This document shows positions 22,599 to 32,627 of a stretch of 64,000 nucleotides of DNA, in pieces. Positions within the stretch are counted from its first letter, which is position 1; the number at the start of each line of letters is the position of its first letter. The notes beneath the pieces are model-generated. The model ran no database searches. It was not told the origin of the DNA and saw nothing but the letters and a program-made list of their open reading frames with translations. Origin of the DNA: Opeltia flavorubescens (Eukaryota; Ascomycota; Lecanoromycetes; Teloschistales; Teloschistaceae); NCBI GenBank assembly GCA_000442125.1, contig KE546979.1, forward strand, positions 558,001-622,000. Direction: 5' to 3'. Both the position numbers and the translations under genes were made by a program.

Positions 22599-22897
22599 AT
22601 GTTTAGCCAGAAGTCACCCAAATTTATACAGAAAGCTGCGTTCATAGCTTCGAAAGCACTTCAAATGGCAGGGCTTGAAAGTTCGGATAAGATCCTTGAG
22701 GCATTCGAGGTATCTGATTTCAAACCGATTTAACCCTGTCGATCATACCACATTTGAGATGACAATGTACCTTAAGTATTTTACTTGAGGCTGGGGGAGC
22801 CGCAGCATTGAACGCCATTCCGCGTAATAGTACCATGGCATGGTACTCCGCCATCATTGTAGCTTTCGATATAGCTGTGGAGACCAGCCGAGATTAA
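22599..22897 (+). CDS. Candidate small two-exon gene, unrecognised 72-residue protein
   Basis: Exon 22599-22709 (37 codons) ends at a GTATCTG donor; an 80-bp intron closes at TTGAG (22789); exon 22790-22897 keeps phase 0 and ends in TAA. The product has an Ala-rich amphipathic look: KAAFIASKALQMAGLESSDK, then LEAFEAGGAAALNAIPRNS and MAWYSAIIVAFDIAVETSRD. Both exons show coding-like composition and the junction joins two helix-like halves without a frame change. No family recognised, no signal peptide, no clear membrane span. It sits between EAF7 and the PLAC8 gene. It could also be a relic of a larger gene. Confidence 0.4.
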
Positions 22898-23196
22898 AAA
22901 AAGTAATACATCAATACCTTATTGTATCTTCGCCTGATGCCGTAGTTTTCCTTGTACCACTTCAACAAGGCTGAGATTGCGTGGTGAGGCTACTGTATGG
23001 CTTATTTCACGAATCAGCTGAAACTCCAAGCCGTCCATTAATTTCGATCCTCTACGGCTGAGACTCGTATTCCTGCCTTCTTTTTTATATCTCAGCTAGC
23101 TTCCAGTCTTTTTCCTTCAAGCTACGTCGGTTCAAAGAGAGAAATCCATTCATTGTGTCTTCACCGTTGATCAAAGATCACCTTGAGGCTACGTCA
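22898..23196. promoter_or_regulatory. Upstream region of the PLAC8 gene
   Basis: 299 bp; a TTTTTTATATC stretch near 23080-23092 may be a core promoter. Nothing else assigned. Confidence 0.35.
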
Positions 23197-23701
23197 ATGG
23201 CCACGCAAACCGAATTCAGTAATTCACTTTTCAGCTGTTGCTCGCCTATTGGCACATGTAAGAACAGACAGCACATACTGTCAGCAAGCTCTGATCTAAA
23301 CTCTGGCGTTCAGGTTGCTTGGGCACATGGTGTCCATGCATTTTGTATGGGCGCACTCAGTCACGACTTGACGAAGGCGAACCATCCTCTTGCAATGGGA
23401 GCGTATGTCCATTTCCTCTGCCATCTCTACCAGATACCACTTACTCACCACACATCTTCAGTGTGCGGGCTGGTGTGGCCTTAGCTTATGCGGACTGCAA
23501 TGGCTCTTGCAAGGAGCGAATCGAGGAAGCATGCGTAGGAAATTCAACATTAAAGGAAACGCATTGGGAGATTTCTGTGGAGCCTGTTGTTGCCATTGCT
23601 GCCAGCTAATTCAGTCTGAGAAAGAGGTCATTTCGCGAGAGAAGTCTGGGGCGCCAGTTGCTGGATATCAGGCCGCCCCCAAAATGACCTATGGAGCGTG
23701 A
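23197..23701 (+). CDS. PLAC8 (DUF614) cysteine-rich membrane protein
   Basis: Exons 23197-23257, 23314-23402 and 23462-23701 give 129 residues. Splicing restores the classic order: CCSPIGTCCLGTWCPCILYGRT, then the spacer with SSCNGS, CAGWCGLSLCGLQWLLQGANR, MRRKFNIKGNALGDFC and ACCCHCCQLIQSEKEVI. The CCxxxxCPC and QxxRE/QSEKE signatures are present. The first open codon upstream is GTG (23155); the ATG at 23197 fits the family start. Members include plant PCR/FW2.2 proteins that affect cadmium resistance, calcium entry or cell number, and fungal homologues of mostly unknown role; membrane association by the Cys-rich hydrophobic segments is expected. Confidence 0.9.
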
Positions 23702-24132
23702 ATTGTGGATGCATTGAGCGATATCCGTTATAATGGAGCAGGGATGGACGCGCGGGCAGTCGTATATTAGGATAATTGGCACAACGTGTACGAGCAGCGC
23801 TTTGCACGCATCTTAGGGACGTTGCCTTCCGTAGCTTCTGGAATGTTGTTAGGGAGTAAAGACATTGATATCCGTATTTCTAATCTGTTGATTCTAGACA
23901 CGAGATGGTCGTTACTTGCTTGCGACTCTCCGCTTGTCCGTCCATGATCACGTGGTCACTTTCTATGGAAGCCTAGGCTTGATTCGGTATCTGGACCTCG
24001 GCTCAACTGTGACATGCTGCTGCGAGCCGACGAACTTCACCTGTCCTGGCGCGGTACCCTTTCTCTTATAGATACTTTTCTTTTATTCGTTCATAGCACG
24101 CTTTCCTTCTTTCCTTCTTTTCCTGCCCGGCA
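23702..24132. promoter_or_regulatory. Carnitine acetyltransferase promoter with a CCTCGG site
   Basis: 431 bp upstream of the long-form start. A CCTCGG hexamer at 23996-24001, about 135 bp before the ATG, matches the core recognised by the fatty-acid regulators FarA/FarB of Aspergillus. Pyrimidine-rich TTTCCTTCTTTTCC runs just before the start. Confidence 0.5.
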
Positions 24133-26250
24133 ATGTTACAGGTCTTGACTCGCAATTTTTCAGCAATTCGGCCAAGTTCCAAGCGATTGCTTCCCACTCA
24201 GGTATTAATGGTCCTCCTAGCCTTGAAGTTGATGAAGCATTGTTGACATGGTCCTTTGCAGATCCTCGCAATGGCTCCTACGAACGTGCGGAAAAGCTCT
24301 GGGTTACCAGAAGGTGCGTCCATCTTTGGTGCCCTCGACCGGCGTTACACTGATCCAGACCACTGCAGGCTATCGAGAAGATAATTCGAAAGGACCTATG
24401 CTAAGATATGAGGACTCATTGCCTCGACTTCCCATACCTACGCTCGAAGAAACCGCCAAAAGATATCTTAGTTCCGTCCACCCACTCCTCAACCAGTCCG
24501 AATTTGGCAACACGAAGAAAGCTGTAGATGACTTTGTCCAGCCGAGTGGGATCGGACAAGAACTCCAGAAAAGATTACAAGCCCGCCGAGACGACCCAAA
24601 GCACCGGAACTGGATCTATGAGTGGTGGAACGATGCCGCTTATCTCAGCTATCGAGATCCAATAGTCCCCTACGTCAGCTACTTCTACTCTCATCGCGAT
24701 GACCGGCGGCGGCGTGACCCTGCCAAACGGGCAGCAGCCTTGACCAGCGCAGTACTCGAATTCAAGAAAGACGTGGACAATGGCACTCTGGAGCCGGAGT
24801 ACATGAAAAGACTACCCATCAGCATGGAATCCTACCAATGGATGTTCAATACCTGCCGCATCCCCTCCCCCCAACGCGATCATCCCATCAAGTACTCCCA
24901 TGAAGACCACCCATATCTCGTCGTTATCCGCAAAAATCAATTTTTCAAAGTATTCCATCATCTCAACGGCCAACAATTAAACGCCGCCGAGCTCGAGACC
25001 CAATTCCGCCGTATCCTCACCACCGCCGAAAAATCCCCTGCCATCGGCGCTCTCACCTCCCAAAATCGCGATATCTGGACCTCCACCCGCGAAACTATCC
25101 TCGCAGCAAACCCAGCTAACGCCGCTGCCCTCGAAGCAATCCAAGCCTCCTCGTTCATCGTCTGCCTCGACGACGCAGCACCCGTCACCCTTGAAGAACG
25201 CGCACACCAATATTGGCACGGTGACGGCCAGAATCGGTGGTACGACAAACCTCTCGAATTCATTATCAACGATAACGGCACCTCCGGTTTCCTGGGTGAA
25301 CACAGCATGATGGACGGAACCCCCACCCATCGCTTAAACGACTACATCAACATGCTCATTTTCACCAACAAACTCGACCTCTCCAATCCTTCCGTCCGAT
25401 CTGACCTTCCCGAACCTGTTCCCCTCAAATTTCACCTCAACCAAGAAACTCTTTCCGACATCCATCGCGCGAGGAAAGACTTCGATAGCTTAATGGCACA
25501 GCACGAGCTGAGGGTGCAAGCCTACCAAGGCTACGGCAAAAATCTCATTAAGAAATTCAAAGCCTCCCCTGATGCTTACGTCCAGATGATCATCCAGCTC
25601 GCCTACCACAAAATGTACAACCTCAACCGGCCGACCTATGAATCGGCAGCGACACGGCGCTTCCAGCAAGGGCGGACGGAAACCTGCCGCTCCGTGTCGT
25701 CGGAAAGCGTGGCGTTCTGCAACGCTATGGCAGACCCTAATATCCCTCCAGAACAATGCATAGAATATTTCCGGAAAGCGGTGGATGCGCATGTGAAATA
25801 CATCAGTGATGCTAGCGATGGGAAAGGTGTCGATAGGCATCTCTTTGGCTTGAAGAAGTGCCTCAAGGAAGGGGAGGAAGTCCCAAGTATCTTCACTGAT
25901 AGAGCATATACGTACAGTGGGACTTGGTATCTGAGTACGAGCCAGTTGAGCAGTGAGTTCTTTAATGGATATGGGTGGAGTCAGGTTGTGGATGAAGGAT
26001 GGGGGATTGCGTACATGATTAATGAGAATAGGTATGAGCCTTTTCCCCTCTTCTTTCTTCCATTCGTCTGAAGGTCAGAAAACCTCCGAATAGGATATAC
26101 TAACGGATCTTGCAAATTTTTAGTATACAGTTCAACATCGTATCCAAGGGACTGGGAAGCGAGAGGATGAGTTTCTATCTCAATGAAGCGGCCGGGGATC
26201 TGAGAGATCTCTTGTTACCGACGACGGAGCAGCCAAAGGCGAAGTTATGA
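24133..26250 (+). CDS. CAT2: Carnitine O-acetyltransferase, mitochondrial and peroxisomal forms
   Basis: Exons 24133-24201, 24262-24313, 24369-26031 and 26124-26250 encode 636 residues (long form). Exon 1 is a mitochondrial presequence (MLQVLTRNFSAIRPSSKRLL). Exon 2 has its own ATG at 24271 (MAPTNVRKSSGLPEGYRED), the usual start of the peroxisomal form. The acyltransferase domain has the catalytic histidine in GEHSMMDGTP (His352) and the carnitine/CoA region in YGKNLIKKFKASPDAYVQM and YESAATRRFQQGRTET. The last residues are AKL, a peroxisomal PTS1. The enzyme converts acetyl-CoA and carnitine to acetyl-carnitine, moving C2 units from peroxisomes to mitochondria during growth on fatty acids or acetate (A. 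nidulans AcuJ, yeast Cat2). The 80-codon-scale internal frame starting at 24248 is an artefact of reading through intron 1. Confidence 0.95.
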
Positions 26251-26584
26251 GCTCTCTTGGTGTAGTTCCAGAGGAGCTGTGGATGGTAATGTGCCCACGA
26301 TAGGATGAAGGTGGCCAGATAGTAGGACTATTGTTATGCATGAATGTATGTTACAGTGTGAGCGTGTATATAAGTGTTAATACAGAATCATTCAAGAATA
26401 CTACATCCTGGACTACGAGATCTCTCTGCTCGACTAATAAAACGGTCATATCTTTCCATTATTCTATGCTTATCAAATGCTATTTGCTCGCTTTCCATCT
26501 AGATCCAATCCGTATAGCCCATAAGTTGCTTCCCAAGCCATCCATGCAGTCAATACCATATATGCTAAATTTTCTCAGTGGTGA
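26251..26584. other. Convergent gap, CAT2 and the Atos-like gene
   Basis: 334 bp of facing 3' ends; A/T-rich, nothing else seen. Confidence 0.5.
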
Positions 26585-29328
26585 TCACCAAGCACTATTC
26601 CTTCCATCCCATTCTTGCTTCCCATCCTTCTCTGCTGCCTCCGATCCTTTTTGCATCTCCAGCCCTCTCAGCCTCCTCGCCAACAACCCCTCCCCCGGCT
26701 CAGGCGTCGACGACCTGCCACCATAACCCACGTCTCCCTTGTTGAGTTTGCTATACTTGCCAAAACTGCCATTGCTGCCAGAATTCGCGTTGTTCCGTGT
26801 GAACCGCAGAGCTCGCTGATCTAGCTTATCGAACAATGGAGATGGGGACATTCTGAGACTCAAGTTAGAGTCCGTTTTGTCATTGCTGTCGATATTCATG
26901 TCTTCGTTCATAATCGGCTGTCGATTCTCCAAACACTTCCCGTCGGTTCGCTGACTCGTTTGTCGTAGGGGCGAGGCTGCTCCTATTGGAGCTAAATAGC
27001 TTCCGCTCGTAGAACGTGACGGGGCTACGCTATTGCCTTCGTGTTGGTTTTTGCAAGGAATAAACGTACGATCTCTCGAGCGTGAATTTATTTTGGCTGT
27101 AGGTTGAGTGTTCGACAGATGGAACGGATTGGTAGGAACCGGCAAAGGAGGTGGGGAATCGAAGACGGGCGGATAGCCAGTCTCTCTGCTGTTGAAGGCG
27201 TGCGGATGACGATCATCCATCCCAGTTGCCCCGACCCCAAAGCCAGCGCTTCGCTTCATACTCGCTTTATCTCGTGACATTTTCATACCCGAACTTGAGA
27301 CGGACCTTGATAAAGCAAAGTTTGGATTATAGGCACTGTAACGTGGCTGTGGCACTTGGATTTCCGTTTGAAGCTGCTCTTTATTATCTGGTACACGGTT
27401 CGCAAACACGACTCGGATATGCTGGTACAAATAGTAACGTCCGTTCGATGGGCTACAAATGTTTACGTGGATTAGATACCGAAGTGTGGGTTTACTCATA
27501 GATGACTTTCCAGATTCAGGAGAAGTGTGCTCGGGGTTTGATTTGGCAAGTAATCCATCAACGATTGGGTCGGTCGAATAACATCGTTGGCGAATGAATG
27601 TTTTAGTTCCTGCTTGCATGTCTTCGAGATCATATGGCACCAAGAACAATTTGACAGCGTTTTTATTGGGATTCTTGATTATAATTTGCAGTTGCCCTTT
27701 CTGCGGTATTCGATAGCCCCCTTGTAAGCTTGGTGGCGTAGGTGACGTCCGTCTCCGTTTTTTCTGTGCCTTGATAGTGTGTCCAAACTCGGAAATACTG
27801 TCTTGGTCTACGAGGTCCCGTGTATACTTCGAATTCTCGACGTCCCTTGGTGGAGATTTGCTACGACTTCGGCGAGATTTTCTGGATTCCGCGGGTGTAG
27901 GAAGATTTTGAAGGTCAATATGTCCCACGTACGGGCTAGGCTCACCATCGATGTTCGGCCGACTCCTGCCCATTCCTCCATTCCAGTTGTAAAAGACTGC
28001 AGGGAAGGGAATGGACACATGAGCTGGACATTTTGGCTTACAGTTCGCTCTCCCTAGAACTCCAATTTGAGCTGTAAAGTCTACTGGTTTTGACGGCGCT
28101 GTAGACATCCAACCCCGCAGTATTGATTCCTCGTAAGAACCAACCAATGATGCATTTTGCAATGGAGAACTTTCGGATGAGTATGATTGTCGCCGATTGC
28201 GTAAGAAGGTCGGTGCTTGTGGAGAGGGAGATGCTTGGAGAGACCACGTGGTCGTTAGAGATCTGCGAGGGCGATGTGCATGAATTGGAAACGTGGGATC
28301 TCGATGCAGCGACGATGGTTGACGGGCGGAGATAAATGTTGAGGCATGAGCGCTTGGTGAAAAGTCTTTACTCTGCGCAGGTCGAGGTGGGAGGGTGTGA
28401 CGTCGGTGGGACTTGCTAGGACTTATTGACCTATTGACCAACGAGAAATCCAAGTCGGTATTGTTCGATTGCTGTACCAATGGTGTAGTTGGGGTTTTAG
28501 TCACAAATCCCGACAAATGCGAATTCAGAGACGGTGCCCGGCTTCTTAAGACAGTGAGACCTGGCCTGTATGATGCAGACTGTCCTGAGAAAGGCGAAGC
28601 TGGAGAGGAGAAGTTGGGAGACTGGGGGGTTTGGGGAGTCTGGTATGGAGCCTGCCATGACGTGGTTGGCAACGTCTCAAAGATGGTTTGAGCACCAGTA
28701 TTTGTGGAGAGTCCAGGAACCGGGGCCTCTTGAGACGAAGCAGCTGCAGTCGTCGAGGTCGTGTTGAAATCACCGGCATGTAAGGCTGAGCGGGGCCGCT
28801 TGATCTCTGAGGGAGGACTCAATTCTGCAACATATTCTCCGTTGTCTGCGTTGAGATTGTCTTCGATGTTGGCTGGCGGAAGCAAAGAGGCAGGTTCGTG
28901 GGGGCCAGAACTCGGTGATGGAGGGAGTTGCCTATTATCATTCTGCTTGGAGTATTCTTCTTGAAGCTATGCAAAGCAAAGAAAACTTCAATAAATGTCA
29001 TTCATTTTTCGAACTGGCTCCATGTATGACTTACGGATTGGCTTGGGATCCAGGTAGGTGACTCTCCTCGTTTGATCCGCTCCATCAACTCGTTTCGATC
29101 ACTCGTACATACACCATTCCGACTGCAATGTGATCCTTCTTTTTCAAGACGAAGCACCTCTTTCTCAGAGGTATCCCACAACGGGGGTGCATCAGGCCAA
29201 GGGCCATCACACAATTGGGTTCCAATGCTCTCCTTAGAGGACCTTGTCGTAATAACATTGGACAGATAAGGTCGATAGAGCTCGGAGGTTCTGGGATAGC
29301 TTTGTTCTGGATCTTGCAAGATAGGCAT
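26585..29328 (-). CDS. Atos/FAM214-like nuclear protein (DUF4210 + chromosome-segregation domain)
   Basis: Exons 29328-29035 and 28966-26585 encode 891 residues. The start MPILQDPEQSY and the block RNELMERIKRGESPTWIPSQS match fungal homologues; splicing continues into LQEEYSKQ. A long Ser/Pro-rich disordered region follows. Near residues 370-400 is the DUF4210 block VGSYEESILRGWMSTAPSKP with FTAQIGVLG. Near 520-640 is the second conserved domain: GQLQIIIKNPNKNAVKLFLV, PYDLEDMQAGTKTFIRQRCY, LRYLIHVNICSPSNGRYYLY and IRVVFANRVPDNKEQLQTE. These two domains define the Atos family (animal FAM214, fission-yeast meiotic chromosome segregation proteins). Animal Atossa is a transcriptional regulator; the fungal role is little known. 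The many Ser-Pro sites suggest regulation by proline-directed kinases. Confidence 0.85.
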
Positions 29329-32300
29329 GGTGATGGGACTCAGTCTGTGGAGCTGGATTGGTTCAGTCTGGTGGAGCCATGGAGAACAACAGGACAGAGA
29401 GTGATGACGGGGATGACTCAGGCGGTAACGAGGATGCGATTTGTGTTGTACACAAGTTATGCACAGCCGGGAGGTGCTCCAAGGATTCGAAATAGAAGGT
29501 TAGCCAAACAGAGATAGGACATGGGCGGCAGGTGCAACAAAGGGAACGTGGCTCAACAAGGGGGAACGTTGAGACGATAGAGGGTGCCTGCGGTGACGTT
29601 GGCGAAGGAGAGGGATCCGAACAAGGGTATGGAGTCATTATTGGCTTGGGTAGAGGCGGATGAGGCCTAATCGTAAGAGTAATGGGGAAAGTGATATCGG
29701 TGCAATGCATAGAGTAGCTCTTGTTCTGGATTGGAGCAGCTCCGCTCGTTTCCGCATTGGTGGCATGACCAAGAACTGGAAAGCGAGAGCTTGCCCCACA
29801 GCTGCCCGCAAGCTCATCATCTGCCACCTCTACTTAATTCCCAGCTTTCCTTTATACTTTCCATTGATCCTAAATTCTAATCTCTAGTTGTGAGCACTTT
29901 CGTAAGATCATGATAATTGTAAGCCTGCACTCTTACTAAAAATGGAGCAGAAAATGCTGTTTCAGAAGCATAAAGAGCTTACGTTGTAACCCTGAACCGA
30001 GTTCGGCGTCTTGGGCACTAAGTAGACTCTTGAATATTATGACTGCAGTGAACTGAAAAGTCTCGTCATTAACCAAGAGGAAATGGACCCTCACAATTGT
30101 CAGGACAACTTTCACCTTAATTCGGCATATGAATCCTGTCTGGTTTAGCTGGATTCATTTTCATGGGACAATAACTTCACAAATTCAGATTGTGGAGGAA
30201 CCAATCAGCTCTGTAACTAGTTCGAGTAATTTATCCTTAGTCTTCTGGCTTATTCATGATGGTAGCCATAATGCAGGCTGAGCTCACGCCTTAGAAACGG
30301 TAGCCTTGGTCTCCAGGTAGCGAGTATACAACTCGTGAAAGCTCCACCGAATAATTTAGTTCAATAGAGATGTCATATCCCCTTCTCAGCCATATCAGAG
30401 AGCAAGTGATGCTAGCTGGAAGTCATTGAAATTTGTAGAAGCTGAATTTGGATACAGCATCGAGAATCAGGTGAATTCGAATACTTGAAGGACTTAGATT
30501 GAATCTTATTTCTTTTCCTGCTATGTTGCTCCCGACGACTTATTCCATATAAATAAAATCGACGACTGAGGTGCAATTTGGAGCAGCTTGCAGTGAATTT
30601 ACTACGTCGAGTGAGGTCTATAAGTTATAGGAAAGCAGATAAACCGCATATACATAATTTCAATACTCCTATCAACTTCACGGTCAGCTGAGCTTGAGAA
30701 AGTATGATCAATCTTCTCAGCTAGCCGTGGCGTTATGTGTGTTGCTTTCACAGACTCTGAATCCTATGTTATTGAACATTGACTTCAGATGTGCTTGAAT
30801 CCGATATGACGCTCACGACTTCATCGATCTAGCTGAAAATAGCTTGATGGACGACACTCTCGGACATTATTGTCATGGTACGGAATACTAGACTAGTAGT
30901 CGGCATCCCTTGTGGAGTAGATTCGCTCTGTCATCACTTAGCCCAAGCACGGAACTTTCGTTGACGATAAAGAACGGCCTCGAGTATGGGACTTTCCGAA
31001 GAAAAGGCCCCGCCTTTCTCGAATAATAGACCATGTGACTGTGGAGTAGATATGCATACTTTGAGACCTCATCATTTGTCTACGAGATCGTAACGATCTT
31101 CAATCAGTACTCTAGCGAAACGAATTAGCGGCACGGATGACCTCGAGTTCAAGGATGCACGGTGCATGGTCGATCATGGCAATAGGATTGAATCCTGCCG
31201 ATCTCGAGAGGAGTTCGGTCCAGAAGCGCATCTAGAGGGCGGCCACTTCCTTTATGGCGCATTCGCTACGAGAAACTATCCCCACGTTGCTAGGCTGAAT
31301 CGGTCCAGGTGGCTACAATCATGTTGGTGTTTGGGCCAAGTGGCTTTTGCTACGTAAGCTGAAGCATCAGCAGGGCTTTACTCTAAGCAGAATGACCCCT
31401 TGGCCCCTTGCTCAACTTAAAGAGTAATCTATCCGGATCATGCTCCAATACGAAGGTAGTTTTGGGGCACATTCCGCACATGCTGATATGCCTCTGATGT
31501 GATCACGGACAGGGTCTGCATCCCGTTTGATGAGTGGCCCTTAGGAATTCGGCAAGGTCCACCGCCTGAAAAGGCATCCTCGAATCGCAACATGCTGGAC
31601 GTTGTCAACCGTGTTGGACTGTTTCACCCCATCTCACCGCTGACTTCTGACAGGGAAGACCATTTTTCTCCATCAACCTTCTCTTTCCACTGGGTCCAGT
31701 CAACCCGTGCTGGAGCCTGTGAGTGACATGGCTTGAAGTACAATTCAGCATGTGGGCCAAGGCCGATGAGATCTGTATGCTGGGACCCTGATTTGGTTGA
31801 AACGTGGATGTCCAATATAAGACAAGGGGTCGTGGCTTGGATTATTCGTTAGAATTATCAAACACCTGTTCCAAATAGTCAACTTGTTCTCAATTGAATT
31901 TTCTTCGCTGTAGCTATAGAGTTGTGTAAGCCATCTTAGAAAATCCTTCCAATATATTAAAGATCGACAAAGTCTTTCGAGCCTCCTCCACTTGGGTCAA
32001 ATGGGTAATGATCTGAAACCAGAGCTATCGTGAGTGCCGATACCTGGAGACGAGATCCTCTGGTGTCGAGCCCTAGCTTGGCGTCGTTGCGAAGGCTTAC
32101 TGGTGTTGTCTTCGACTTTGCTATGTTCAGTCAAGAGTGTGCTTGGAAAATTCCACGACTGGCACGCCATTGCTGCAATTTGCGGTAACGAACTTTTCTT
32201 GCGGAACGCGATCCTTTCCTCTTCGACATCTGCAGCTACTTCCCATTGTCGTCCACTCCCTCGGCTCTCAGCATTAGGCTGTCCATTCGCTTTGCTCCGC

Positions 32301-32627
32301 TTGTCGCTCGCGGCTGTCTCCTCCCAACTGATCCTATCGGCCACCTCCAAACAATCACTGTGCGTCCCGATTACACATCAGCTTGACCCCTAGCCAGCAC
32401 CGGTGCCCCTGACTGTGAGGCCAGGCTCTCCTCTCACCGCGGAGGGGTGCCTGAACGCCCCTTGGCAAGCGGTGGATCGCTCCACCAGTGAGAGTGGTCC
32501 GTGTGGGATTCAAGCTTACAGGAACCATCGATTATCGCAGAGGCTCAACCGACGCACCACGTAGCCGTCATCTCTTCCCTTGTTACACCTACAATCCCAC
32601 CTTATTTTGCCTGCCTTTGTGTCAAAG
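29329..32627. other. 3.3-kb gene-poor divergent gap
   Basis: The largest gap in the window, between the starts of the Atos-like and LIM-RhoGAP genes. From 29900 to about 31150 there is no sizeable open frame in any phase. Near the left edge a 115-codon minus frame (29710-29363) ends 34 bp before the Atos-like ATG and could be an upstream ORF. On the right, 32400-32510 is GC-rich and includes a GGTGGA-TCGC-TCCACC hairpin, probably leader sequence for the RhoGAP gene. No transposon domain or terminal repeat was recognised. Confidence 0.5.

Noticed and set aside
24248-24368. ATG-led extension upstream of the carnitine acetyltransferase domain in the same frame
   Set aside because: It reads through the end of intron 1 and all of intron 2; the spliced exons give the family N-terminus instead.
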